In this document: positions 43,404 through 52,600 of the stretch, piece after piece | How positions within the stretch are numbered: the stretch's first letter is position 1 | How the letters are laid out: the number at the start of each line of letters is the position of its first letter | Translations under genes and position numbers: made by a program | Notes under the pieces: generated by a model | Databases searched by the model: none | Told to the model about the DNA's origin: nothing | Seen by the model: the letters and a program-made list of their open reading frames with translations, nothing else | Origin: an uncultured Eubacteriales bacterium | Lineage (GTDB): Bacteria; Bacillota; Clostridia; Oscillospirales; Acutalibacteraceae | DNA length: 64,000 nt | NCBI GenBank assembly: GCA_949293815.1 | Contig: CASFEZ010000007.1 | Coordinates: 1-64,000 of the forward strand | Reading direction: 5' to 3'

Positions 43404-43436
43404 AATATAAAATACAACAACCAGGAGAGGAATCAT

Positions 43437-45461
43437 ATGCGAAAAACCATTAAACACATCGCAATCACATTTGTTGTTTCCCTGCTTCTTGTGCTGTTCT
43501 GTTTATCCGCCTCGGCGGCAGAGGTGGGCATCAGCCGGTTTTCCGTTGAACCACTGATGTACGAGGAGCAAGTCAACTCTTCAAAAATCAACTGGTATTA
43601 TAACGCCAGCGATGGCAAATACTACCTGTTTATGCCCTCCAGCGCTGATTTGGCTGCGCTGCCGGTGGACTTTGAGGCTTCCGGGACGGTCACCTGCGGC
43701 GATACTGTGCTGACAGCCGGCGAGACGACCGATGTTTTCGCCGGCGGCGGCGAATTTGTACTGACTTGCGATGGGCAACAGTATACGCTGGTTGTGGTAC
43801 AAGCACAGGATATTTCAACCGTTTTTATTGACACCGAATCCGGTTCGCTGGAAACGGTACACGCCGATAAAGATTATAAAGAACCCGGCACCGCGCTGAT
43901 TTATGACCAGGACGGCGAGGTGGAATATGACGGAAACCTGGATTATATCAAAGGTCGCGGCAACACCACATGGACCGCCGACAAAAAGCCCTATAATATT
44001 AAGCTCGAAGACAAAACCAATCTGTTCGGAATGGGCAAGAGCAAAAAATGGTGCCTGCTCGCCAACCGCTCCGATGCTTCCCTGATTCGCTATCAGCTCT
44101 CTTTACAGCTGGCGGAAAAGCTGGAAGTACCCTATGTTTCCGGTCATGAGCAATTCAATTTTTATGTCAACGGCGAATATCAGGGCGTTTATATGATGAC
44201 GGAAAAGGTTGAAATTGACGATAACCGCATCGAAATTTATGATCTGGAAAGCGAAACCGAAGATGTCAACGAAAACGATTTGGATACTTACCGGCTCGGC
44301 GGCGCGCAAAAGAGCATGGTATGGAACACCGTAAAATACGCGCATGTACCCAATAACCCAGAAAACATCACCGGCGGCTATCTGCTGGAGCTGGAAAAAT
44401 TATACCGTTACCCGCAGGAGGCCTCGGGATTCATTTCCAAAATCGGTCAGGCGGTTGTGGTGAAAGAACCGGAATATGCCTCCAAAGCACAGGTGGAGTA
44501 TATTGCCACCTACTACGGTGAGTTCGAAGAGGCGCTTTATTCCCCCACCGGCTATAACGAATTGGGCAAGCATTATTCCGAATATGTCGATGTGGACTCG
44601 CTGGCAAGAATGTATATTCTGGACGAGTTCACCATGAACTTTGACGGGTGCAGCTCCAGCTTCTATTTTTCCAAGGACATTGACGGCAAGCTGGTAGCCG
44701 GTCCCGCCTGGGATTTTGATTTGGCGTTCGGCTGCATGGCGCCCAACGATTTGATTAACCATGTACCCGTGGTAGGCGATACGAATAACCTCTATATCCG
44801 CACCTGCTTTATCGGCAACCACAACGAGGGAAGATTCGGGCTGTTGGCACAGGCCTATACACACGACGATTTCCAGGCGCTGGTTTCCGAGATTTGGGCA
44901 ACAGATTTCAAGGATTATTATGAAAAGCTGCTGGAAAAAGCCACCGAATACGGCGAAGATTTGAATATGGGCTATGTGATGGACAGCATTCGCTGGAACG
45001 GCGAGCAGATTGCGAACCGGGAAGCGATGCAGACCAATCACGACAATATGGTTGAAGAAATTCGCGCCTTTATCCAAAGAAGATATGTTGTGCTGGACGA
45101 CGCCTTTGCCCCCGACAGCTATTACTTAAAATACAATGTGGGCGATTACGCGAAATCCATTATCTTCGACAACACCCGCTATCATACCGGTGATACTGCG
45201 GTTGTAAAAGCGGACGCGGTACCCAATGATACCACGGATCGTGATTATACCTATATGCAGTTTGCGGGCTGGAATACCGAGCCGGACGGCAGCGGCACAA
45301 ACTACAAGACAGGCGACACTATTACCATAAACGGAAATACCACACTCTACGCGCAGTGGGAACCGACCAACCCCTTTGAGCGGCTGATACAAAAGATTGT
45401 GGATTTAATTACCCGGTTGTTTGAACAGATTCGCCAAATGTTTGAAATGCTTGCCATCTAA
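43437..45461 (+). CDS. Secreted CotH-kinase family protein with C-terminal Listeria-Bacteroides repeat
   Basis: The 674-residue protein has a signal peptide (cut near residue 26, SASAAE) and a beta-rich N-terminal domain. The CotH kinase domain follows: IKGRGNTTWTADKKPYNIKL, CLLANRSDASLIRYQLSLQL, GEYQGVYMMTEKVEID and the DxD metal site in AGPAWDFDLAFGC. Residues about 605-645 form an InlB/Flg_new-type repeat (FAGWNTEPDGSGTNYKTGD, TLYAQWEP). The protein ends in an amphipathic helix. CotH proteins phosphorylate spore-coat or other secreted proteins. It stands alone between two terminators and is one of two CotH proteins in the window. Confidence 0.9.
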   Translation: MRKTIKHIAITFVVSLLLVLFCLSASAAEVGISRFSVEPLMYEEQVNSSKINWYYNASDGKYYLFMPSSADLAALPVDFEASGTVTCGDTVLTAGETTDVFAGGGEFVLTCDGQQYTLVVVQAQDISTVFIDTESGSLETVHADKDYKEPGTALIYDQDGEVEYDGNLDYIKGRGNTTWTADKKPYNIKLEDKTNLFGMGKSKKWCLLANRSDASLIRYQLSLQLAEKLEVPYVSGHEQFNFYVNGEYQGVYMMTEKVEIDDNRIEIYDLESETEDVNENDLDTYRLGGAQKSMVWNTVKYAHVPNNPENITGGYLLELEKLYRYPQEASGFISKIGQAVVVKEPEYASKAQVEYIATYYGEFEEALYSPTGYNELGKHYSEYVDVDSLARMYILDEFTMNFDGCSSSFYFSKDIDGKLVAGPAWDFDLAFGCMAPNDLINHVPVVGDTNNLYIRTCFIGNHNEGRFGLLAQAYTHDDFQALVSEIWATDFKDYYEKLLEKATEYGEDLNMGYVMDSIRWNGEQIANREAMQTNHDNMVEEIRAFIQRRYVVLDDAFAPDSYYLKYNVGDYAKSIIFDNTRYHTGDTAVVKADAVPNDTTDRDYTYMQFAGWNTEPDGSGTNYKTGDTITINGNTTLYAQWEPTNPFERLIQKIVDLITRLFEQIRQMFEMLAI

Positions 45462-45476
45462 ATTTACTTTCCCTGT

Positions 45477-45507
45477 CCCGCAAAGCGATAGCGCTTTGCG
45501 GGATTTT
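45477..45507 (+). terminator. Terminator of the secreted CotH gene
   Basis: CCCGCAAAGC (45477-45486) pairs exactly with GCTTTGCGGG (45493-45502), followed by ATTTTT. Confidence 0.9.
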
Positions 45508-45538
45508 TATTGGCTGCTGCCTACTAAAAAAATGCAAA

Positions 45539-45570
45539 GCCGCCATCTCTCCAAATCGGGAGATGGCGGC
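45539..45570 (-). terminator. Terminator of the serC-serA operon
   Basis: GCCGCCATCTC (45539-45549) and GAGATGGCGGC (45560-45570) form an 11-bp stem; on the minus strand TTTGCATTTTTTT follows. It lies 33 bases after the serA stop. Confidence 0.85.
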
Positions 45571-45603
45571 TCTTTCGTATTTTATAATCAGCGTGCCTTG
45601 AAT

Positions 45604-46731
45604 TTACAGCACACGAACGCGGGTAACACCATCAATCGCTTTGATGGTATTTTCATCCACGGGCGCGTCGGTATCGGCAATCATATAAAAGCCTTTTTTC
45701 ATACCACTGGCAGACGCGACCACTGACACGGCAGCTTCCACTTCGGCGGAAACATCCCTTGTGGCGGTAATGCAAAGGCGGGTTTTGCTTTTACGGGGCA
45801 GGGATACGGCGGGGAAATTTACAGAATTGACAATATTGCCGTTTTCCAGGAAATCTGCCGTCTGGTTCACAGCCATCACCGCACAATTCTCTTCGCTCTC
45901 CGGGGTGGAAGCGCCCAGATGCGGCAGCGCCACAACGCCGTCCACGCCCAACAGCTCATCGGCGGCAAAGTCGGTAATATAAGCCGCGCATTTACCGCTC
46001 TTGATGGCGGCCAGCAAGTCGGCGTTGTTTACCAAATCGCCCCGGGCAAAGTTCAAAATCCGCACACCGTCTTTACATTTTGCAAGGTTTTCGGCATTAA
46101 TCATGCCCTTTGTTTCAGGGGTGGCGGGTACATGCAGGGTGATATAATCGCTGGCGGCATACAGGGCGTCCATATGATCGACCACCTGCACCGATTCCCC
46201 AAGCGCCGCAGCGTGTTCCGGAGTCATAAAGGTATCGAAGCAAACCAGCTTCATCCCCAGAGCCACAGCCGCCTGCGCCACTTTATTGCCGATGGCGCCG
46301 ACGCCAACCACGCCGAGGGTCTTACCGGCAATCTCCGGACCGGCAAAATTGCTTTTGCCTTTTTCGACCAGCTTGCCAACATTCTCACCCTCGCCCTTGA
46401 GGGTCTTGCACCAGTCGATGGCGGCAGGAATGCGGCGGGACACCAGCAAAAGCGCACAGACCACCAACTCCTTAACAGCGTTGGCGTTCGCGCCGGGGGT
46501 ATTGAAAACAACAATACCCTCCCGGGTGCATTTATCCAGCGGAATATTATTGACGCCTGCGCCTGCTCTGGCAATAGACTTCAGCGAAGCGGGAAAATCC
46601 ATCTCGTGCATGGATGCGGAACGCACCAGCACCGCGTCCGGATTTTCCACCGCATCGGAGCAGGTGTACTTTTCTTTATCCAATAAATCAGTGCCTTTGG
46701 ACGAAATTTTATTTAATGTAAGTATCTGCAT
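45604..46731 (-). CDS. serA: D-3-phosphoglycerate dehydrogenase, short form
   Basis: The 375-residue enzyme starts at the ATG at 46731 behind GAGGAG. It has VGVGAIGNKVAQAAVALGMK (NAD loop), NFARGDLVNNADLL and PHLGASTPESEENCA with the catalytic Arg/Glu/His residues. It oxidises 3-phosphoglycerate, the first step of serine synthesis. The C-terminus is short: about 60 residues after the catalytic domain, resembling an ACT-like fold (VSVVASASGMKKGFYMIADT). It follows serC by 13 bases. Confidence 0.93.
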   Translation of the reverse strand: MQILTLNKISSKGTDLLDKEKYTCSDAVENPDAVLVRSASMHEMDFPASLKSIARAGAGVNNIPLDKCTREGIVVFNTPGANANAVKELVVCALLLVSRRIPAAIDWCKTLKGEGENVGKLVEKGKSNFAGPEIAGKTLGVVGVGAIGNKVAQAAVALGMKLVCFDTFMTPEHAAALGESVQVVDHMDALYAASDYITLHVPATPETKGMINAENLAKCKDGVRILNFARGDLVNNADLLAAIKSGKCAAYITDFAADELLGVDGVVALPHLGASTPESEENCAVMAVNQTADFLENGNIVNSVNFPAVSLPRKSKTRLCITATRDVSAEVEAAVSVVASASGMKKGFYMIADTDAPVDENTIKAIDGVTRVRVL

Positions 46732-46744
46732 GGCAATCGACTCC

Positions 46745-47827
46745 TCAGCTGTTTTTCTCTTCAAATTCTTTCATAAAGGCAACCAGTTTTTCAACGCCTT
46801 CAATGGGCATGGCGTTGTAGATGGAAGCGCGCATACCGCCGACGGTTCTGTGCCCCTTCAGATTGACAAAGCCCGCAGAGGTGGCTTCCTTGATAAACTT
46901 GGCGTTCAGCTCATCGCTGTCGGTAACAAAGGGAACATTCATCAGGGAGCGATCCTCCGGCACAACGGTACCGTGGAACATCTTGGATGAATCCAGAAAA
47001 TCGTACAAAATCTTGGCTTTCTTTTCGTTGCGCGCCTTCATGGCCTCAAGTCCGCCCAGGCTCTTGAGGTACTCGAGCACCAGTTTGCAGATATAAATGG
47101 TATAACAAGGCGGCGTGTTATAAAGGGAATCGTTATCCGCCATAATTTTATAATTCATCATGGTAGGTGTATCCTCGCGGGCATTGCCGAGCATATCCTC
47201 GCGGATAATGGCAATCACCAGACCTGCGGGAGCCACATTCTTCTGTGCGCCGCCGTAAACCATGGCGAATTTGGTCACATCCAGCGGCTCGGACAAAAAG
47301 CAGGAGGAAATATCCGCAATCAGCGGTACATCGCCCGTATCGGGAATTTCATGATATACCGTACCGTAAATGGTGTTGTTCATGCAGATATATACATAAT
47401 CCGCTTCCGGGTCAAAATCTTCACGGGTGGTTTTTGGAATATAGGTAAAGGTTTTATCCGCAGAAGAGGCAACTTCCCTGGCTGCGCCATATTTTTTGGC
47501 TTCGGCAAACGCCTTTTTCGCCCACTGACCGGTGATGATATAATCAGCCTTATTGTTTTTCTGCATAAAATTCAGGGGAATCGCGGAAAACTGCGCGGAC
47601 GCACCGCCCTGTAAAAACAGAACCTTATAATTGTCGGGAATATTCATCAGCTCACGCAGAAGCGCTTCCGCGTCCTTAATAATTTTATCAAATTCCTTTG
47701 AGCGGTGGGACATCTCCATCACGGACTGACCGCAGCCCTCATAGTCCAGCATTTCAGCCGCTGCTTTGCGAAGCACTTCTTCGGGCAGCATGGAAGGACC
47801 CGCCGAAAAGTTATACACTCTTGCCAT
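46745..47827 (-). CDS. serC: Phosphoserine aminotransferase
   Basis: The 360-residue enzyme begins VYNFSAGPSMLPEEVLRKA and has the PLP lysine in YGGAQKNVAPAGLVI (the SxxK-like site) and GGMRASIYNAMPIEGVEKL near the C-terminus. It converts phosphohydroxypyruvate to phosphoserine, the second step of the pathway, using glutamate. GGAGG precedes the ATG by 7 bases. It is the first gene of serC-serA, with a leader of about 75 bases. Confidence 0.95.
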   Translation of the reverse strand: MARVYNFSAGPSMLPEEVLRKAAAEMLDYEGCGQSVMEMSHRSKEFDKIIKDAEALLRELMNIPDNYKVLFLQGGASAQFSAIPLNFMQKNNKADYIITGQWAKKAFAEAKKYGAAREVASSADKTFTYIPKTTREDFDPEADYVYICMNNTIYGTVYHEIPDTGDVPLIADISSCFLSEPLDVTKFAMVYGGAQKNVAPAGLVIAIIREDMLGNAREDTPTMMNYKIMADNDSLYNTPPCYTIYICKLVLEYLKSLGGLEAMKARNEKKAKILYDFLDSSKMFHGTVVPEDRSLMNVPFVTDSDELNAKFIKEATSAGFVNLKGHRTVGGMRASIYNAMPIEGVEKLVAFMKEFEEKNS

Positions 47828-47910
47828 AGGAAAACCTCCGAATTACCATAAAATATACAGAACCGGGTGACAAAATCTGTTCTGCCACCGAAAAGTCTGT
47901 AATTATTACT

Positions 47911-47939
47911 ATTATAGCACGCCGCTGCTGAAAAATCAA
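47911..47939 (-). promoter_or_regulatory. Promoter of serC-serA
   Basis: On the minus strand TTGATT (47934-47939) and TATAAT (47911-47916) are 17 bases apart, giving a leader of about 75 bases. No T-box specifier is evident in that leader. Confidence 0.75.
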
Positions 47940-47989
47940 GAATTTTTCCATGCAAAAAAATAATATGCGCTGCTGAAAAACGGCATAGC

Positions 47990-48015
47990 AAAAAAGCGGC
48001 GCTAAACACGCCGCT
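47990..48015 (-). terminator. Terminator of glpK
   Basis: AGCGGCG (47995-48001) pairs with CGCCGCT (48009-48015); a T run follows on the minus strand. It lies 30 bases after the glpK stop. Confidence 0.85.
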
Positions 48016-48045
48016 ATGCTATATTTTTTGTTATTCAGGAACTTT

Positions 48046-49557
48046 TTACTCGCGTTCCGCCCAGTTTTGGGCACGCTGTACGGCTTTTTGCCAGCCGGCA
48101 TAGGCCTTCTCCCGCTCGTCCTCGGTCATTTCGGGGAAGAAAATCCGGTCCACCTCGCGAATCTGGCTGATTTCGTCCAGCCCGCCCCAAAAACCAACCG
48201 CAAGCCCGGCAAGATAAGCCGCGCCGAGAGCGGTTGTTTCCACAACCTTGGGACGGTTCACCGGGCAGCCGGCGATATTTGCCTGAATCTGCATCATAAT
48301 ATTGCTGACGCTGGCGCCGCCGTCCACCCGCAGTTCCTTCAGCGGTACGGCGGAATCCGCCTTCATGGCGCGGAGCAAATCGGTCATCTGATAGGTAATG
48401 CCCTCCAGAACCGCCCGGGCAAAATGCGCCCGGTTGGTGCCCCGGGTAATGCCCACAATACAGCCCCGGGCATACATATCCCAATAGGGTGCGCCAAGCC
48501 CGGTAAAGGCGGGAACCAGATAAATGCCGCCGGCATCGGGTACCGATTCCGCCAGCCGGTCACATTCGGGGGCGCTTTTTATCAGCTGCAATTCATCCCG
48601 TAGCCATTGAATGGTAGAACCTGCATTGAAAGCACTGCCCTCGATGGCATATTCCACCTCATCGCCAATGCCCCATGCCACGCCGGTAACCAGATTGTTT
48701 TTGGATTTTACCCGCTCTTTGCCGGTATTCATCAGCAAAAAGCAGCCGGTGCCATATGTATTTTTTGCCTGACCTGCCTCAAAACAGCCCTGACCGAACA
48801 GCGCCGCAGGCTGGTCACCGACCGCGCCGCAGATGGGAATGCCCGAAAGCGCCTCCACACCGGGAATGCCGTGGGAAGAGACCAACCCATAAATCTGACT
48901 GGAGGGCACAGGCGTGGGAAGAATCTCCATCGGGATACCCAAGCGATGGCAAATGGTTTCGTCCCAGCACAGCTTATCCACATCAAACAGCATGGTACGG
49001 GAGGCATTGGAATAATCCGTCACATGGACTTTCCCGCCGGACAGATTCCAGATAATCCAGGTTTCCACCGTGCCGAACAGCAAATTGCCCTCGCTGAGCA
49101 CCTGCCGCGCTTTTTCGCTGTTATCAAGAATCCATTTGATTTTTGTCGCGGAAAAATAAGCGTCAATCACCAGACCGGTGTGCTGCGTAATATAGTCGGA
49201 AAACGCCTTGTCTTTTTTTAACTCCTCGCAAAGCTCTGCCGTTCGGCGGCATTGCCACACAATGGCATTATACACGGGCTGCCCGGTGGTTTTGTCCCAC
49301 AATATGGTGGTTTCACGCTGGTTGGTAATGCCGATTCCCACAATGTCCCGCGCCTGAATGCTGCCGTCAATCAGCGTATCCGCCAACGAGCGCATCTGGC
49401 TTTTCAGGATGTCCATCGGGTCGTGCTCCACCCAGCCGGCTTTGGGATAAATTTGCGGGAACTCATACTGGGATTTGGCGACCATTTCCCCGCGGCGGTT
49501 AAAAACAATCGTGCGCGAGCTGGTCGTTCCCTGATCCAGCGCCAAAATATATTTAGA
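48046..49557 (-). CDS. glpK: Glycerol kinase
   Basis: The 503-residue enzyme starts at a TTG (49557) 8 bases after AGGAG, since the longer frame adds a non-homologous leader. It has LDQGTTSSRTIVFNRRG at the N-terminus, WVEHDPMDIL, the glycerol-binding region QSGCFEAGQAKNTYGTGCF and the ATP site LRVDGGASVSNIMMQ. It phosphorylates glycerol to glycerol 3-phosphate. No glpF or glpD is adjacent. The gene is single, with a promoter containing a palindrome. Confidence 0.96.
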   Translation of the reverse strand, partial: SKYILALDQGTTSSRTIVFNRRGEMVAKSQYEFPQIYPKAGWVEHDPMDILKSQMRSLADTLIDGSIQARDIVGIGITNQRETTILWDKTTGQPVYNAIVWQCRRTAELCEELKKDKAFSDYITQHTGLVIDAYFSATKIKWILDNSEKARQVLSEGNLLFGTVETWIIWNLSGGKVHVTDYSNASRTMLFDVDKLCWDETICHRLGIPMEILPTPVPSSQIYGLVSSHGIPGVEALSGIPICGAVGDQPAALFGQGCFEAGQAKNTYGTGCFLLMNTGKERVKSKNNLVTGVAWGIGDEVEYAIEGSAFNAGSTIQWLRDELQLIKSAPECDRLAESVPDAGGIYLVPAFTGLGAPYWDMYARGCIVGITRGTNRAHFARAVLEGITYQMTDLLRAMKADSAVPLKELRVDGGASVSNIMMQIQANIAGCPVNRPKVVETTALGAAYLAGLAVGFWGGLDEISQIREVDRIFFPEMTEDEREKAYAGWQKAVQRAQNWAERE

Positions 49558-49614
49558 CAAGGCGTCTGCTCCTCTCCATAAAACAACCAAAATAATTTGC
49601 TGTAAACTTTATTT

Positions 49615-49643
49615 ATTGTACAATACTTGTACGATAAAGTCAA
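49615..49643 (-). promoter_or_regulatory. Promoter of glpK with operator-like palindrome
   Basis: On the minus strand TTGACT (49638-49643) and TACAAT (49615-49620) are 17 bases apart. A perfect palindrome GTACAA-TAC-TTGTAC (49618-49632) covers the -10 and spacer, so a repressor could control glpK. The regulator is not in view. Confidence 0.8.
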
Positions 49644-49683
49644 GGCTTATCCGCCCTTTTTCGGTAAAACCGCATAAAAGGCG

Positions 49684-49718
49684 TAAAAAACGCGGCTGCC
49701 AATGACAGCCGCATTTTT
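49684..49718. terminator. Bidirectional terminator after the Pel-type operon
   Basis: GCGGCTG (49692-49698) pairs with CAGCCGC (49706-49712), with T runs on both sides. It ends the minus-strand operon 34 bases after the last gene. Confidence 0.85.
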
Positions 49719-49745
49719 TCACTCAGAAATATCCTGTTTTTTGCT

Positions 49746-51176
49746 TTAAGCCAGATCAAACAAAACCGCCATATGGTCGATATGCTCGGTTTCGGAGGCA
49801 AAGGTGACGGCTGGGCTGTTTGTCATGGGGTCTTCAATGCCGATGCAAAGCCGCGCCGCGCCGGCAGGCGTGCTCCCGCTCAAGGGAATGGTATAGGTAT
49901 ATTCCTCGCCGGGCAGAATCATAGTGGTGCGAATGGAGGTCGGTATACGGGAAAGCACGGCACCTTCTGCATCCACATAGTACAAACACACCGTCCAGTC
50001 CCAATACATGGGTGCCGCGCCGGTGTTTTCCCACAACAGGGTCAGAGCGGTACTGCCATCGGCATATTCTGACATCGATGCCTGTTTGATATACTGCCGG
50101 TAGCCCATGGTTTTCAGCACCTGGGCAATTTCCGCCTCATACCCTTTCCCATTTTCCTCGTCCAGCGCGTGGGGGAATTTGGGACCTAAAAAGGTGGTAT
50201 GGGAGCGCTGCAAAAGCGACAATGTCTGCGTAAAACCATCGCCGAACATCTCATCATAGGTCAGGCTGCTGTTAAATTCGCCGCCAATCGGCGCAATTTG
50301 CCATTGCTCCGGCATGGCCGTCAGTGCGTTTTCTTCCTCCGCCTGGGCATAATCACCGCCTTCGACTATCCATTGCAGCCAATCCTCGGTGGCTTCCGGG
50401 TTCCCGGCCGAATCGTCATACAGCCCAAAGCCATGCTCCGCAGCTGTATTGAACGGGCGGCGCATAAGGATTTTTGCATCGGGGAAAGCCGTAAGATATG
50501 GCGTAACATATTGTTCCCGTACTTCTTCTTTTGGCATATGTACAATACCTGACTCGTAATTGACATGCCATTCGCCCCAGTGCCCCAGGCTCCCCAGCTC
50601 TACATAGCTGACAAAAGAATCCGCGCCGTAATGCTCCCCCAGGGCGGCAATCACCTCGGCGTGGGCGGCAATCAGGGTTTCATTGGCATAGTCCGGGGAA
50701 TAGCCTTTGTGGGTATCGTCATAGGCGTAATGAGTACCGTCGCCGGTTTGCACATACAGCCAGTCGGGGATATCCATATGCTCCTCATCCGAGGGCTTAT
50801 CACAAATGAACCGAAGAACCGCATGCTTACCTTCGGATTTCCAACGCGCAATCTGGTTATCCTCATCTACCTGTGAAAAATCATAGACGCCCTCCTCCGG
50901 TTCTATTTCCCGCCAGAGGATATCAATATATACCAGCGTATTATCCCCCACGGCATCCGTATAGTCCGCCTCCGCCGCAAAGCCCATCAGCGGGTTATAC
51001 AGCGCGTCATCGCTTTCGGAAAAGGACTGCTCTGCCAGCACCGAGCCGGAAGATACTGCCGTTTCGGAAACGGTGGTTTGCTCCGGCGTTTGGGACTGAC
51101 AGGAACTGTACAGAAAAAGAACCGCTGTCAGCAGAGCAAACAGACGTACCGTCTTTAATAAACCGGCTTTAAGCAT
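49746..51176 (-). CDS. DUF4832 family lipoprotein with TIM-barrel domain
   Basis: The 476-residue product has a lipoprotein signal (LFLYSSC, Cys26) with start at 51176; ATGs at 51191 and 51188 are alternatives. A glycosidase-like TIM barrel follows (NPLMGFAAEADYTD, YIDILWREIEPEEGVYDF, VLRFICDKP, YVELGSLGHWGEWHVNYESG with acid/base-like Glu residues). The DUF4832 beta-sandwich lies at the C-terminus. The role is likely hydrolysis or binding of an exported polysaccharide. It overlaps the DUF4956 gene by 8 bases and is the last gene of the operon. The overlap ties it to the polymerase and Pel genes. Confidence 0.85.
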   Translation of the reverse strand: MLKAGLLKTVRLFALLTAVLFLYSSCQSQTPEQTTVSETAVSSGSVLAEQSFSESDDALYNPLMGFAAEADYTDAVGDNTLVYIDILWREIEPEEGVYDFSQVDEDNQIARWKSEGKHAVLRFICDKPSDEEHMDIPDWLYVQTGDGTHYAYDDTHKGYSPDYANETLIAAHAEVIAALGEHYGADSFVSYVELGSLGHWGEWHVNYESGIVHMPKEEVREQYVTPYLTAFPDAKILMRRPFNTAAEHGFGLYDDSAGNPEATEDWLQWIVEGGDYAQAEEENALTAMPEQWQIAPIGGEFNSSLTYDEMFGDGFTQTLSLLQRSHTTFLGPKFPHALDEENGKGYEAEIAQVLKTMGYRQYIKQASMSEYADGSTALTLLWENTGAAPMYWDWTVCLYYVDAEGAVLSRIPTSIRTTMILPGEEYTYTIPLSGSTPAGAARLCIGIEDPMTNSPAVTFASETEHIDHMAVLFDLA

Positions 51177-51864
51177 GGTACTCACCATCATATTGAATGG
51201 TGGTTACATCCTCTACGCCCTCAATGCCGCGCAGCTTTTCGGCAAAGACCATGCTCTGGTTGCCCACATAAACCTCCAGAGCAAGCTCCGTATAATCGCC
51301 GCGCATGGTTTTGGACTTGATGCGGTATTTGGTCGTGCCCATGGCGCGTTTGATCATATCAGTGGTTACATCGTCCTTATAATGTACAACGGCAATATAC
51401 AGTTTTCCTCTGGCAGAACGGCTATTGAAGATGATGAGCACTACCGTCATAATTACGGCAGCCATAACCGACAACAGATACATCTGCGCACCGGCGGTAA
51501 TACCCGTGGTAATCGCCCAGAACAGATACACCAGATCCAGCGGGTCCTTGATAGCGGTACGGTAACGCACAATACTTAAAGCACCGACCATACCAAGGGA
51601 GATGACGATGTTGGTACTGATGGCCAAAGTCACCATGCAGGTCAATACGGTCATGCCCACAATGGTAATGACGAATGCCCGGTTATAGACAACGCCCTTG
51701 AAGAACTTATGGTACAAAAGCGCAATAAACAGACCAAACAACAGCGCGACGACCAGCGAAATCGCCATGGGCAGAATGCCCTCTGCCGTTGTTCCCCCGC
51801 TGAAAGATTCCAGAAAGGACTGTTTAATCACATCCTGCGTACTCATGCTTAATAAAAGTGCCAT
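51169..51864 (-). CDS. DUF4956 membrane protein
   Basis: The 231-residue protein has four membrane helices in residues about 30-150 and the DUF4956 hallmark ISLGMVGALSIVRYRTAIKD followed by LDLVYLFWAITTGITAGAQM. A cytosolic alpha/beta domain of about 75 residues follows (LYIAVVHYKDDVTTDMIKRA), resembling an ACT-like ligand-binding fold. AGAGGAGG precedes the ATG. DUF4956 is commonly encoded beside VTC and CotH genes, as here, but its activity is unknown. It may couple polyphosphate synthesis to the membrane. Confidence 0.9.
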   Translation of the reverse strand: MALLLSMSTQDVIKQSFLESFSGGTTAEGILPMAISLVVALLFGLFIALLYHKFFKGVVYNRAFVITIVGMTVLTCMVTLAISTNIVISLGMVGALSIVRYRTAIKDPLDLVYLFWAITTGITAGAQMYLLSVMAAVIMTVVLIIFNSRSARGKLYIAVVHYKDDVTTDMIKRAMGTTKYRIKSKTMRGDYTELALEVYVGNQSMVFAEKLRGIEGVEDVTTIQYDGEYHA

Positions 51865-51881
51865 TATAAAAATCCTCCTCT

Positions 51882-52586
51882 TTAATAGACCGTTTCAACG
51901 GCTGACATATAGTTAATCGTGTCGCAGCACAGGGTGTACTTGGAAAATGCCGTAATTTCCGATGCACGGGGCGGCAAAAGCTCCCGAATCACACGCGGCA
52001 GAAATTCCGTATATTTTACCTCCATAATCAGCTTACCCGGTTCGGTTATATAATGAAAAATCAGATTTTCGGAGAACATCGGCTGCGAGGGGTATGCGCC
52101 GCGCACATTTCTATCGAAAGTAATGCGCACATCCCCGGTTGGAAAAACCAGCGGCTCCCGCTCATAATCCACATAGACCTTTGGACGCAGCACTTTGCCC
52201 ATACACTCGTAATACAGCTGTTGCTTGAGCGCATTGCCGCTTTGCAAAAGACCGCCGTAATCCCCGCGCCAGAGCATTTCCAGTTCATCAGGCGTTAAAG
52301 CGGCGCTGCGCTTGCTGACATAGGACAAATCTTTTAGCTTGCATTCCAGCCGAATAAACGATGAATCCAAATTATACGCCCGTACACGATATTTTTTTCG
52401 CACCGGCGCACCATTAACCTTGTCTATATAGGCAGTACCGAAAAAATCGTCAAAGTACAGGCTGCGAATATGGTACCGACCGTTTTTGGCATGCGGATCC
52501 GGCTGCATCAGCGGATTTAAGCGCTGCCGAATCAACTCGGCGTCGCCCTCGTTGATTAAGTATTTTAACTCATGGCGAAATTGCAA
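51882..52586 (-). CDS. VTC-domain polyphosphate polymerase
   Basis: The 234-residue protein starts at a TTG (52586) with GGGGAGG 7 bases upstream, giving the usual LQFRHELKYLIN start; a GTG at 52604 overlapping the CotH stop is the alternative. VTC-domain strands of the tunnel fold are clear: RYHIRSLYFDDFFGTAYIDK, KKYRVRAYN, RLECKLKD, KVYVDYEREPLVF, VRITFDRNVRG and LIMEVKYTEFLP, carrying the basic and acidic residues of the tunnel. In yeast VTC4 this domain makes polyphosphate from ATP. There is no SPX domain. It sits between CotH and DUF4956. Confidence 0.9.
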   Translation of the reverse strand: MQFRHELKYLINEGDAELIRQRLNPLMQPDPHAKNGRYHIRSLYFDDFFGTAYIDKVNGAPVRKKYRVRAYNLDSSFIRLECKLKDLSYVSKRSAALTPDELEMLWRGDYGGLLQSGNALKQQLYYECMGKVLRPKVYVDYEREPLVFPTGDVRITFDRNVRGAYPSQPMFSENLIFHYITEPGKLIMEVKYTEFLPRVIRELLPPRASEITAFSKYTLCCDTINYMSAVETVY

Positions 52587-52600
52587 GAGAACGCCTCCCC

